NCBI GenBank assembly: GCA_021163015.1
Contig: JAGGXO010000086.1
Coordinates: forward strand, 1-7,387
Direction: 5' to 3'
From: Candidatus Bipolaricaulota bacterium
GTDB lineage: Bacteria > Bipolaricaulota > Bipolaricaulia > UBA7950 > UBA9294
Length of the DNA: 7,387 bases
The position numbers and the translations under genes were made by a program. Below, piece after piece: positions 1 through 6,719 of the stretch. A model generated the notes under the pieces. That model saw nothing but the letters and a program-made list of their open reading frames with translations. It had not been told where the DNA came from and ran no database searches. How positions within the stretch are numbered: position 1 is the first letter of the stretch; every line of letters starts with the position of its first letter.

Positions 1-83
1 CCTGAGCCAACGAAAACCCCCCCTCCCAAAACCACCACCGGTGGAAACCCCCCTTCACCAACCGGGGCCCCCCCTACTACAAC
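1..83. other. C-run-rich, probably degraded left edge
   Basis: This stretch has several runs of C (6-7 bases) and A, unlike anything else in the window. In the frame of the downstream LRR gene it has a TGA at 3-5. From about base 45 it still reads K-P-P-F-T-N-R-A-P-P-Y-Y-N-L, which resembles the strand that precedes the IDDLRIY signature in LamG domains (typically xPxTIGxxxYYN). I infer that the gene really continues to the left and that the sequence here carries homopolymer errors, as at a poor read or contig end. The alternative is a genuine Pro/Thr-rich linker: frame 1 reads PEPTKTPPPKTTTGG and onward, but it hits a stop at 85-87 and so cannot join the LRR frame without a frameshift. Confidence 0.5.
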
Positions 84-926
84 TTGAACTACGACCGCTC
101 GTTCCAGGGGACAATCGATGACCTCAGAATCTACGAGGGAGTCCTCACTGAAGATGACATCAGGGGACTACTCGGCCAGGGTGTTCTGGAGAAAACGGTC
201 TCCTTTCCCGATCCGAATCTCAATCAGGCGATCAGGCAGGCGATCCATCGTCCCACGGGTTCCATTCTAAGTGTCGATCTCTTGGGGATAAAGGAACTCG
301 ATCTGTCGGGGCTTGGTATCAAGGACCTGACAGGTATCGAATACTGCCGTGACATGAAGATTCTCACTATCAACAACGCACAGATCGCTGACTTCACGCC
401 AATCTCTGCCCTGCGTGGCATGTATTGGCTCTATCTGGAAGATGACGATATCTCTGACATCTCTTTCCTGACACACACACGCACCCTGAGAATCCTCGAC
501 CTCGCCGGAAACCATATCTCCGACCTTTCTCCCATTAACAGATGTCCGCTGTTGTGGAAGGTCTTCCTGACGGGCAACAACGTGAAAGAGCTTGTCTCAC
601 TCCCATATGGCAGAGAACTGTTTCTTGCCGGGAACGACATTGCGTCTCTCAATCCACTTGCTGATTCGACATATCTGCGGATTCTTGACGTCGCAGACAA
701 CGAAGTATCAGACATTTCGATGCTGAAAGAGTTTCCATACTTACGAGATCTCGTCCTTTCCAACAACAAGATTACAGACCTTCAGCCGCTTGTAGATAAT
801 CCTGGCATGAGTAAGGGCGACACCCTCGACGTTACCGGTAACCCTCTCGATCTCTCTCCCGATTCAGTAGTCGCCAAACAGATTGAGCAGCTCCACGCAC
901 GTGGAGTAGCAGTTACTGCAGATTAG
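84..926 (+). CDS. LamG-tail plus internalin-type leucine-rich repeat protein, C-terminal part (5' truncated)
   Basis: This is the C-terminal part of a probable secreted or surface protein that likely binds carbohydrate or protein partners; no enzymatic motif is seen. Counting from the TTG at 84, residues 7-32 carry the closing strands of a LamG/concanavalin-like fold (F-Q-G-T-I-D-D-L-R-I-Y, then L-T-E-D-D-I). Residues 40-60 (F-P-D-P-N-L-N-Q-A-I) form the helical cap typical of internalin-like LRR arrays. Residues 66-239 hold eight LRR units with L-x-L-x-x-N-x-I-x-D-L, and 240-260 a degenerate closing unit. The short tail after that (to 280) has no membrane anchor or LPXTG signal. The TTG at 84 lacks a Shine-Dalgarno sequence and would begin inside the LamG domain, so it is almost certainly not the true start; the gene should extend beyond the left edge. 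The exact ligand is unknown. The domain assignment is secure, the function is not. Confidence 0.85.
   Translation: MNYDRSFQGTIDDLRIYEGVLTEDDIRGLLGQGVLEKTVSFPDPNLNQAIRQAIHRPTGSILSVDLLGIKELDLSGLGIKDLTGIEYCRDMKILTINNAQIADFTPISALRGMYWLYLEDDDISDISFLTHTRTLRILDLAGNHISDLSPINRCPLLWKVFLTGNNVKELVSLPYGRELFLAGNDIASLNPLADSTYLRILDVADNEVSDISMLKEFPYLRDLVLSNNKITDLQPLVDNPGMSKGDTLDVTGNPLDLSPDSVVAKQIEQLHARGVAVTAD
279..800 (+). repeat. Array of eight ~22-residue leucine-rich repeats
   Basis: Protein-level tandem repeats in the gene above. The units start at residues 66, 88, 110, 132, 154, 176, 195 and 217. Seven are 22-23 residues long, and the sixth (176-194) is 19 residues because its first strand lacks three residues. 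The pattern is L-x-x-L-x-L-x-x-N-x-I-x-D-L-x-P-L, as in the internalin type of LRR. The DNA copies have diverged and there is no long direct nucleotide repeat, so this is an old array and not a recent expansion. Confidence 0.85.
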
Positions 927-954
927 GAAGACAACCAGAAATCAGCACACCTAT

Positions 955-999
955 GGCGCGATCGGATCCCTGTGGGTTTGGTCACGCCGCTTCCTTTTT
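955..999 (+). terminator. Possible rho-independent terminator after the LRR gene
   Basis: GGCGCGA (955-961) can pair with TCACGCC (982-988) with one C-A mismatch. The intervening loop holds a second small hairpin CCC-TGT-GGG. A T-rich tail TTCCTTTTT follows at 991-999. It lies 28 bases after the LRR stop codon, where a terminator is expected. The mismatch and the large loop make it moderate at best. Confidence 0.4.
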
Positions 1000-1023
1000 C
1001 ACATATCTGCTATACACGGCTTG

Positions 1024-1052
1024 TTTCCAGCGACGTATAAGAGTGATAGAAC
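1024..1052 (+). promoter_or_regulatory. Weak sigma-70-type promoter candidate for the kinase gene
   Basis: TTTCCA (1024-1029) and TAGAAC (1047-1052) are separated by 17 bases; each matches four of six consensus positions. Predicted transcription start is near 1059, giving a leader of about 40 bases. This is consensus matching by eye only. Confidence 0.22.
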
Positions 1053-1097
1053 TGAGCGCGAGGGCGGACTTGGAATGGAGGGAACAAGGAGTGCAGA

Positions 1098-2381
1098 ATG
1101 GAACCGTTTGAAGGCGCGTTTCTTGAGCAGTTACTGGCGCAATCGATCGCTGCTGATGCAGTCGGCCTATCCAAGGAGGAGCTCTTGTCTTCCTCATTTT
1201 CGGTGCGAGAGGACTTGGCCGCGTTCCTTCAACAGGACGAACATCTTCGGTATAGCATGATGGTAGCGGACGGCATGCGCGAGGTGTTGCAGTTGTGCGC
1301 AGAGACTGTTGTTGGCTTCCAAGGGATCACTTGGGGAGCAGGGTACCTTGTGGATCAAGAGTCGGGCGGGATGGATCTGATTGCTGAGGTCAATGTCCCC
1401 GACACCGTCTTGCCGCTGATTGAGCACTACCAACCGGATGCACATATGAGTCAACATGTCAGGGCTGGCCATCCTCTCCACCTTGTGCGCACGGGGCAGG
1501 AGAGCATGTCATATGTTGCCTTCATGTCCGTTCTGCCGATTCTTCACAATGGGAAACCCGCTGCTTGCTTGACTGTAGCATCGCATTCCAAGAACATGCT
1601 CCCACCGCGCACGCGCCATCTGCTTGAGGGAATCAGTGATTATGCTGGAATTGTGATTGCGCGCATACTCGCAGAAGACAAAATCAAGAAGATGAAAGAG
1701 AGCGAGCAGGAAACGCTTACAGCGCTTATTAACTCATTGAAAACGCCACTTGCCATCATGCATGGCTACATCGACTTGCTCCTCTCTGGTTCAGAGGGAG
1801 ATGACCGTCCGATGAAATGTGATCAAGTCTTGCGCAAAGTCATGGCACAGAGCGCGCGCGTGTCGACTCTGATCACTGAGCTGCTTGACTTGGAGGAGAT
1901 TTCCGCAGATGCGCCACTTTCGGACTGCGACGTCTTCTCCATTGGAGAGATCGTTGCCCAGATTGTGGAGAGGGTCGAGAGGGAGAACGATCGCAGGATA
2001 GTGCTCGAAATAGCGGAAGAGGAGGCGCTCGTCGAGGGCGGGCACGCATGGATCTCGCGCGCCATTGAGCACTTGATTGTCAATGCTATCAGGTTCTCTT
2101 CTTCCCCCGTCTTGGTGCAGATTAGGGGCACGGAGGGAAACGTAATAGTCGACGTCGTTGATCAGGGATGCGGGATCTCTCCCGAGGAGCTACCCCACAT
2201 CTTCGAGCGATTTTACCACGCCTCATACCTTCCCGATGGACGTCCGAATCCAGGGATCGGACTTGGCCTTACCCTTGCCAAAGGCATTATCACTAGTTTC
2301 CAAGGCTCAATTCGAGCAACCTCCACTGTCGATCAAGGTTCACGCTTCACCATCCTCCTTCCGCGAGCATTCAACACTTAG
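1098..2381 (+). CDS. Soluble GAF-domain sensor histidine kinase with a degenerate H-box (427 aa)
   Basis: A two-component-type sensor kinase homologue. The ATG at 1098 has a good ribosome site, AAGGAG (1086-1091), six bases upstream. No membrane segment is visible, so the protein is probably cytosolic. Residues ~1-45 are a short N-terminal region, ~46-195 resemble a GAF sensor domain, ~196-208 form a charged helical linker (E-D-K-I-K-K-M-K), and ~209-265 are the HisKA-like dimerisation helices. The HATPase_c domain follows: N-box H-L-I-V-N-A with Asn329, G1 box D-Q-G-C-G-I at 355-360, F-box F-E-R-F, and G2 box G-I-G-L-G-L at 386-391. The oddity is the H-box. Where S-H-E-L-R-T-P-L is expected, the sequence reads I-N-S-L-K-T-P-L, so Asn212 (AAC at 1731-1733) stands at the phospho-acceptor position. 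ATP binding should be intact, but autophosphorylation on that His cannot occur. No response regulator is adjacent, and the ligand is unknown. Confidence 0.88.
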   Translation: MEPFEGAFLEQLLAQSIAADAVGLSKEELLSSSFSVREDLAAFLQQDEHLRYSMMVADGMREVLQLCAETVVGFQGITWGAGYLVDQESGGMDLIAEVNVPDTVLPLIEHYQPDAHMSQHVRAGHPLHLVRTGQESMSYVAFMSVLPILHNGKPAACLTVASHSKNMLPPRTRHLLEGISDYAGIVIARILAEDKIKKMKESEQETLTALINSLKTPLAIMHGYIDLLLSGSEGDDRPMKCDQVLRKVMAQSARVSTLITELLDLEEISADAPLSDCDVFSIGEIVAQIVERVERENDRRIVLEIAEEEALVEGGHAWISRAIEHLIVNAIRFSSSPVLVQIRGTEGNVIVDVVDQGCGISPEELPHIFERFYHASYLPDGRPNPGIGLGLTLAKGIITSFQGSIRATSTVDQGSRFTILLPRAFNT

Positions 2382-2478
2382 TGCCTAGCAGAGCGCAGTT
2401 ATTGCTGATGTGCATGAGTGACCGCTTTAATCTCATCTGCCATTCGCGACCAGGGAGCATTAAGTTGCCTGTGATAAG

Positions 2479-2506
2479 TTGATCGCGTCATGATTGCACA
2501 TACAAT
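2479..2506 (+). promoter_or_regulatory. Promoter candidate for plsY
   Basis: TTGATC (2479-2484) and TACAAT (2501-2506) are spaced by 16 bases. The -10 matches five of six consensus positions and the -35 four of six. The predicted start near 2513 would leave a leader of only about 14 bases, just covering the Shine-Dalgarno sequence at 2514-2518. The 145-base gap after the kinase gene has no other obvious element. Confidence 0.35.
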
Positions 2507-2526
2507 GGACCTCGGAGGGACCGATA

Positions 2527-3177
2527 ATGAACTTGGCGCTGCTTCTTGTCATCTCGTACCTGTTGGGAGCCATCCCCACTTCTGTCATCGTCGGGAAGAT
2601 TGCCCGAGGAATCGATGTTAGGGAACATGGAAGCGGCAACGCTGGCGCGACGAACACATGGCGCGTTCTTGGCTGGAAGGCGGGAATGATTGTTCTTGTG
2701 CTCGATGCGGGGAAGGGAGTGGCGGCAGCGACGCTAGTTCCGTTGACCCACTTTGGGCACCTTCCGTTCACCGCTCCCGTCATCGCGATCCTCTGCGGTC
2801 TGGCTGCTGTCATCGGGCACGTTTTCCCGGTGTACGCCGGTTTTCGCGGCGGAAAAGGAGTGGCCACTGGAGCGGGAATGCTCATCGCGATCGCCCCGAT
2901 TCCGGTGGGGATTGCCATAGCAATTTTCGGTCTTTCTTTGTTCCTGTCTGGAATGGTCTCGTTGTCCTCGCTCCTTGCCGTGACATCCGTCCCTATAAGC
3001 ATAGTCCTACTAAATCGCTTCTCCTTGGCCTACTATCATCCACTCCTTCTTGCCATCACCTGTGCTCTTGCCCTGTTCATCATCTTCAATCATCGTGAGA
3101 ATATCGGGCGCATCCTCCATGGTAATGAACGATACATGCCGCAGGTGCAGCTTTGGAGGCGGTTCTTGCACCGCTAG
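2527..3177 (+). CDS. plsY: Acyl-phosphate:glycerol-3-phosphate acyltransferase PlsY (216 aa)
   Basis: Integral membrane enzyme that transfers the acyl group from acyl-phosphate (made by PlsX) to sn-glycerol-3-phosphate, giving lysophosphatidic acid, the first step of phospholipid synthesis in most bacteria. All three family motifs are present: H-G-S-G-N-A-G-A-T-N (residues 34-43, with Arg46), G-G-K-G-V-A-T (108-114, preceded by G-H-V-F-P-V), and H-R-E-N-I-G-R (189-195). Several hydrophobic segments of about 20 residues fit the multi-pass fold, and the length is normal. I chose the ATG at 2527 because GGAGG (2514-2518) lies eight bases upstream and the protein then starts directly with the first membrane helix (M-N-L-A-L-L-L). 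An in-frame TTG at 2494 would add 11 residues and has no such site. The gene stands 145 bases after the kinase gene and 112 before ftsH. Confidence 0.95.
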   Translation: MNLALLLVISYLLGAIPTSVIVGKIARGIDVREHGSGNAGATNTWRVLGWKAGMIVLVLDAGKGVAAATLVPLTHFGHLPFTAPVIAILCGLAAVIGHVFPVYAGFRGGKGVATGAGMLIAIAPIPVGIAIAIFGLSLFLSGMVSLSSLLAVTSVPISIVLLNRFSLAYYHPLLLAITCALALFIIFNHRENIGRILHGNERYMPQVQLWRRFLHR

Positions 3178-3233
3178 GCTGCCTGTGAGCCGTTCTTTGT
3201 GCGTGCATGCAGAAACACTGGTACGATCTGTAT

Positions 3234-3262
3234 TTGAAGTGTGGAAGATTGGGCGATAGAAT
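3234..3262 (+). promoter_or_regulatory. Promoter candidate for the ftsH-dxr-DUF59 operon
   Basis: TTGAAG (3234-3239) and TAGAAT (3257-3262) are separated by exactly 17 bases; they match four and five of six consensus positions. The expected start near 3269 gives a leader of about 20 bases before the ftsH GTG. It is the best -35/-10 pair I see in the window. It would make ftsH the first gene of a three-gene transcript, though read-through from plsY is also possible. Confidence 0.45.
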
Positions 3263-3277
3263 TCATGGCGCGTCAGC

Positions 3278-3283
3278 AAGGAG
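3278..3283 (+). promoter_or_regulatory. Ribosome binding site deciding the GTG start of ftsH
   Basis: AAGGAG lies six bases before GTG at 3290. It supports this GTG over the next in-frame candidates, which fall inside or after the first membrane helix. Confidence 0.75.
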
Positions 3284-3289
3284 TGGATT

Positions 3290-5122
3290 GTGGAAAAAGA
3301 CCCATTGAAAGACTTACGTAATCGAAATCTTAGGAATATTGCCCTGATCACGGTCATCGTGATCATAGGTCTAATCATCTTCCAGTCATGGTTTGGGGGA
3401 AACAAGACGCAGCAGGAGGTCAATTACTCCCTCTTCCGTAGCATGGTGGCAGATGGACAGGTCTCGGCGGTCTCAATCAAGGACAATCAGGGCACCGGGG
3501 TGATGACCGACGGCAGTAGGTTCACCGTTGAGTTGCCGGATGACAAGAGCCTGTATGAGCCGTTCTTGCGTGACAACAATGTGCAGATCAAATATGAGCC
3601 GCCATCGAATAGTGGATGGTTGTTGTCGGTCCTGATGTCCATCCTCCCGATCGGGCTGTTGGTGGTTGTCTGGATCTACATCATGCGCAAGACGCAGGGC
3701 GGCGGAGCGATGCAGTTTGGCCAATCGAAGGCGAAGCTGGTGCATCCGGAGACAACGAAGGTGACTTTTGGCGATGTCGCTGGGATCGACGAGGTGAAGG
3801 AAGAGGTTGAGGAGATCGTCGACTACCTCAAAGACCAGAAGCGCTTTGCCCGGTTGGGAGCGGAGATTCCGAAGGGTGTACTGCTCGTCGGTGCACCGGG
3901 GACGGGGAAGACGCTCCTCGCCAAGGCGATCGCCGGTGAGGCACACGTTCCATTCTTCTTCATCAGTGGTTCTGATTTTGTAGAGATGTTCGTCGGCGTC
4001 GGTGCGGCGCGTGTACGAGATATGTTCGTGAAGGCAAAGGCGAGCGCGCCGTGCATCATCTTCATCGATGAGATTGATGCTGTCGGGCGAAAGCGGGGGG
4101 CAGGCCTTGGTGGAGGGCACGATGAACGGGAGCAGACGCTGAATCAGCTATTAGCGGAGATGGACGGCTTCCAGCCGAACAAGGGAATCATCATGCTCGC
4201 TGCGACGAATCGCCCTGACGTTCTTGACCCGGCTTTGCTCCGACCCGGGCGTTTCGACCGTCGGATCACCGTGCCGCGTCCTGAGTTGAAGGGGCGAGAG
4301 GAGATCATTAAGGTGCACCTGCGAGGGAAGACCATATCGCCAGATGTGGATCCCGCAGTTCTTGCTCGCCAGACGCCGGGATTTGTCGGTGCTGATCTGA
4401 AGAATCTGTGTAACGAGGCGGCGCTCCTTGCTGCGAGAGAGAACAAGAGCCTCGTCGAGATGTCGGACTTTGAGGAGGCAGCAGATCGCGTTATCGCCGG
4501 TGTGCGCCGCAAGGGAATCATACTCTCCAAGGAGATACGCGAGCGCATCGCTTATCATGAGTCAGGACACGCTCTACTCGGTCGTCTCCTTCCGAAGGCG
4601 GATCCGGTCCACAAGATTTCCATCATCCCTCGTGGAGACGGCTCGCTTGGGTTCACGCTACAGCTCCCGCTGGAGGAGAAGTATGTCGTCTCGGAGGAAG
4701 AGCTAAACGATAAGCTGATTACCCTGTTCGGCGGTCGCGCCGCCGAGGAAATAGTGTTCAATGACCTCACGACCGGTGCCTACGACGATCTGAAACAGGC
4801 GACGAAGCTTGCGAAGAGGATGGTAGTCGAGTACGGGATGAGCAAGAAGCTTGGCCCGATCAGCCTGGCGCGCGAACACGTCGATGTCTTCCTAGGGGAG
4901 GAGATAGTGAAGAGCAACGAGCATTCTGAGGACCTATCCTCCCTGGTCGATAGTGAGATCCGTTCCTTGATCACCGACTCGTACAAGAAGGCGAAAGACC
5001 TCCTTAGCCACAACCGATCGATGCTCGATCGCCTGGCGAGCGCACTTCTCGAGAAGGAGATCATCGCTGGCAAGGATCTCCAAGAACTGTTTGCGTCATT
5101 GATCCCCGAAGCGGTCGGCTAG
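3290..5122 (+). CDS. ftsH: ATP-dependent zinc metalloprotease FtsH (610 aa)
   Basis: Membrane-anchored AAA+ protease that forms hexamers and degrades misfolded membrane proteins and selected regulators. Domains in order: cytoplasmic tip; membrane helix ~16-35; extracytoplasmic FtsH_ext domain ~40-105; membrane helix ~108-132; AAA+ domain ~150-400 with Walker A G-A-P-G-T-G-K-T (201-208), pore loop M-F-V-G-V-G (233-238), Walker B I-I-F-I-D-E (256-261) and the second region of homology with arginine fingers Arg318 and Arg321; then the M41 peptidase domain with H-E-S-G-H (423-427: zinc ligands His423 and His427, catalytic Glu424) and third ligand Asp500 in A-Y-D-D-L. All key residues are present and the length is typical. 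The C-terminal tail is short. The gene begins with GTG and has a good ribosome site. Its stop is four bases before the dxr start, so the two are probably translationally coupled. Confidence 0.98.
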   Translation: MEKDPLKDLRNRNLRNIALITVIVIIGLIIFQSWFGGNKTQQEVNYSLFRSMVADGQVSAVSIKDNQGTGVMTDGSRFTVELPDDKSLYEPFLRDNNVQIKYEPPSNSGWLLSVLMSILPIGLLVVVWIYIMRKTQGGGAMQFGQSKAKLVHPETTKVTFGDVAGIDEVKEEVEEIVDYLKDQKRFARLGAEIPKGVLLVGAPGTGKTLLAKAIAGEAHVPFFFISGSDFVEMFVGVGAARVRDMFVKAKASAPCIIFIDEIDAVGRKRGAGLGGGHDEREQTLNQLLAEMDGFQPNKGIIMLAATNRPDVLDPALLRPGRFDRRITVPRPELKGREEIIKVHLRGKTISPDVDPAVLARQTPGFVGADLKNLCNEAALLAARENKSLVEMSDFEEAADRVIAGVRRKGIILSKEIRERIAYHESGHALLGRLLPKADPVHKISIIPRGDGSLGFTLQLPLEEKYVVSEEELNDKLITLFGGRAAEEIVFNDLTTGAYDDLKQATKLAKRMVVEYGMSKKLGPISLAREHVDVFLGEEIVKSNEHSEDLSSLVDSEIRSLITDSYKKAKDLLSHNRSMLDRLASALLEKEIIAGKDLQELFASLIPEAVG

Positions 5123-5126
5123 TATA

Positions 5127-6299
5127 GTGCTAGATAGGCGCATCGTTATCCTGGGCTCCACTGGATCCATCGGGACACAAACCCTCGATGTGATTGAGCG
5201 CCTCAATACTGCTGGATGCAAATTTGAGGTAGTTGGGTTATCCGCCGGAAGGAATATCGATCTTCTCATCAAGCAGATTGAGCATTTCTTGCCACTTGTT
5301 GTGTCGGTGGCTGAGGAAGAGGATGCGAAGAGCCTGCATGGTCGCTTTGATGATCTAACTGTTCTCTCTGGAAGCGATGGCCTGGAGAAGCTAGCCTGCT
5401 ACCCTGACGTTGATCTGGTCGTGAATGCCCTTGTCGGCGCAGTTGGCCTTGCCCCGACGCTCGCGGCTCTTTCCAGCGGACGCACACTGGCCCTTGCCAA
5501 CAAAGAGAGTATGGTGATCGGCGGAGAGTTGGTGACGAGGATACTACGCGAGAAGGAAGGAACGATACTCCCGATCGACAGCGAACACAACGCGATCCTT
5601 CAGAGTCTGCACGCGGGGAAGCACGAAGAGATCGAGAGGATAATTATCACGGCTTCCGGCGGGCCGTTTCTGAATACGCCGATCGATAAGTTGGAAGACG
5701 TAAGCGCTGCCGAAGCATTGCACCATCCAAATTGGTCGATGGGAGCGCGGATAACGATCGATTCGGCGACGATGGTCAACAAGGCGTTTGAGGTGATCGA
5801 GGCCCATTACCTGTTTGATGTTCCATATGAGAAGATCGAGCCAGTCATTCATCCGCAGTCCGTTATCCACTCGTTGGTCGAGTATGTTGATGGGTCGATC
5901 ATTGCCGAGCTTGCTGCGTCGGACATGCGCATCCCGATTCAGTATTCGTTGGTCTATCCTGAACGCGTCGCCACAAACCTCCCGCGGCTTTCCCTTGAAG
6001 AGGTGTCGAACCTTTCGTTTGAGGTTCTTGATATGGTGCGGTATCCTGCGTTTGCCACAGTTGTGGCTGCGGGGGTGCGCGGAGGGACTGCTACAGCAGC
6101 CGTGAATGCCGCCGACGAGGTACTTGTCAAGAGATTCCTGCGTGGAGAGATCGGATTTACGAAAATAGCAGAGGGACTGCAACAGATCTTCGATAGTTGG
6201 GAGGGGCGAGCCGATGTTGAAAACGAGGATCTGAGCCTTGCAAGGATCCTCGATATCGATGGTTGGGCGCGCGAGCAAGCAGCAAAGCTGAACCTGTAG
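5127..6299 (+). CDS. dxr: 1-deoxy-D-xylulose 5-phosphate reductoisomerase (390 aa)
   Basis: Cytoplasmic NADPH-dependent enzyme that converts 1-deoxy-D-xylulose 5-phosphate to 2-C-methyl-D-erythritol 4-phosphate, the committed step of the MEP route to IPP and DMAPP; it is the target of fosmidomycin in the family. The N-terminal NADPH fold has G-S-T-G-S-I-G near residues 10-16. The substrate and metal site shows L-A-N-K-E-S, P-I-D-S-E-H-N (Asp151 and Glu153 as metal ligands), T-A-S-G-G-P-F, the flexible-loop motif H-P-N-W-S-M-G, and D-S-A-T-M-V-N-K-A-F-E with Asn218, Lys219 and the third ligand Glu222. The C-terminal helical domain is present and the length is normal. The GTG start lies four bases after the ftsH stop with no clear Shine-Dalgarno sequence of its own, which suggests translation coupled to ftsH. 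Small deviations: M-G-A-R-I in place of M-G-x-K-I, and N-K-A-F-E in place of N-K-G-L-E. Neither touches a metal ligand. Confidence 0.97.
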   Translation: MLDRRIVILGSTGSIGTQTLDVIERLNTAGCKFEVVGLSAGRNIDLLIKQIEHFLPLVVSVAEEEDAKSLHGRFDDLTVLSGSDGLEKLACYPDVDLVVNALVGAVGLAPTLAALSSGRTLALANKESMVIGGELVTRILREKEGTILPIDSEHNAILQSLHAGKHEEIERIIITASGGPFLNTPIDKLEDVSAAEALHHPNWSMGARITIDSATMVNKAFEVIEAHYLFDVPYEKIEPVIHPQSVIHSLVEYVDGSIIAELAASDMRIPIQYSLVYPERVATNLPRLSLEEVSNLSFEVLDMVRYPAFATVVAAGVRGGTATAAVNAADEVLVKRFLRGEIGFTKIAEGLQQIFDSWEGRADVENEDLSLARILDIDGWAREQAAKLNL

Positions 6300-6320
6300 G
6301 AGAGAACAAAGGAGGGCAAG

Positions 6321-6626
6321 ATGGAGATCACTGAGAGCAATATCCGTTCGAGCCTAGAGAGTGTGATTGATCCTGAGCTAGGGGTCAACATAGTAGATCT
6401 GGGCCTCATCTACAACATCAAGATCGAAGAAGGGAAGATCAGTGTCGACATGACTCTGACTACCCCCGGCTGCCCGTTGGCGGGGATGCTAGCCGGAAGC
6501 GCTGAACAGGCACTGCGTGAGTCTTTCCCTGATACCGATGTAGAGGTCAGCCTGGTATGGGATCCGCCCTGGACCCCGGACATGCTCTCAAGCGAGGCCA
6601 AAGAGCAGCTCGGCTATACCCGCTGA
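6321..6626 (+). CDS. DUF59/MIP18-family Fe-S cluster assembly protein (101 aa)
   Basis: A small single-domain protein of the DUF59 (FeS_assembly_P, PaaD/SufT-like) family, whose members take part in Fe-S cluster assembly or in maturation of metalloproteins. It shows the family signature D-P-E-L-G-V-N-I-V-D-L-G-L-I-Y (17-31), then T-L-T-T-P-G-C-P (45-52) with the conserved Cys51, and the C-terminal V-W-D-P-P-W-T-P. The length is typical for a stand-alone member. The ATG is supported by AAAGGAGG (6308-6315), five bases upstream. It follows dxr by 21 bases on the same strand, so it is probably the last gene of the ftsH-dxr operon. That placement suggests, but does not prove, a role in supplying Fe-S enzymes such as IspG and IspH of the MEP pathway. 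I give no symbol because SufT, PaaD and other members cannot be told apart from sequence alone. Confidence 0.9.
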   Translation: MEITESNIRSSLESVIDPELGVNIVDLGLIYNIKIEEGKISVDMTLTTPGCPLAGMLAGSAEQALRESFPDTDVEVSLVWDPPWTPDMLSSEAKEQLGYTR

Positions 6627-6646
6627 TCTGGTAGGTCGCGGACAAA

Positions 6647-6670
6647 GACGCTCCGGGGAACCCCAGCATC
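6647..6670. terminator. Imperfect hairpin in the convergent gap
   Basis: Bases 6647-6652 (GACGCT) and 6665-6670 (AGCATC) pair with one mismatch around an inner GGGG/CCCC stem, with two unpaired Cs on the left arm. It sits between the convergent ends of the DUF59 gene (stop 6626) and the lipoprotein gene (stop 6720), where a bidirectional terminator would fit. Neither side has a real T tract, so it may act only as an RNA 3'-end stabiliser or not at all. Confidence 0.3.
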
Positions 6671-6719
6671 CGCACCTATCCACGAGAAGGCTGCGGTCTA
6701 AAATGACTTAGTTTCCCAT

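Noticed and set aside
1011..1041. TATACA (1011) and TATAAG (1036) as -10 boxes for the kinase gene
   Set aside because: Neither has a recognisable -35 element at 16-18 bases; TTGTTT at 1021 is only nine bases from TATAAG.
1761..1763. His222 of the kinase as a replacement phospho-acceptor
   Set aside because: It lies ten residues after the H-box position, where many normal kinases have I-x-G-Y; it is on a different face of the helix and is not a known acceptor site.
2494..2526. TTG at 2494 as the plsY start
   Set aside because: It has no ribosome site and adds a polar 11-residue stretch, while ATG 2527 has GGAGG at a good distance and starts at the first membrane helix.
2460..3002. Minus-strand open frame of 180 codons opposite plsY
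   Set aside because: It overlaps plsY almost fully, and plsY carries all three family motifs.
3473..4120. Minus-strand open frame of 215 codons opposite ftsH
   Set aside because: It is antisense to the FtsH membrane and AAA+ regions, and its His/Arg-rich, low-information translation is typical of shadow frames.
5544..6278. Long minus-strand open frame of 244 codons opposite dxr
   Set aside because: It lies entirely antisense to a clearly conserved dxr with all catalytic residues, and its translation resembles no family; a codon-bias shadow.
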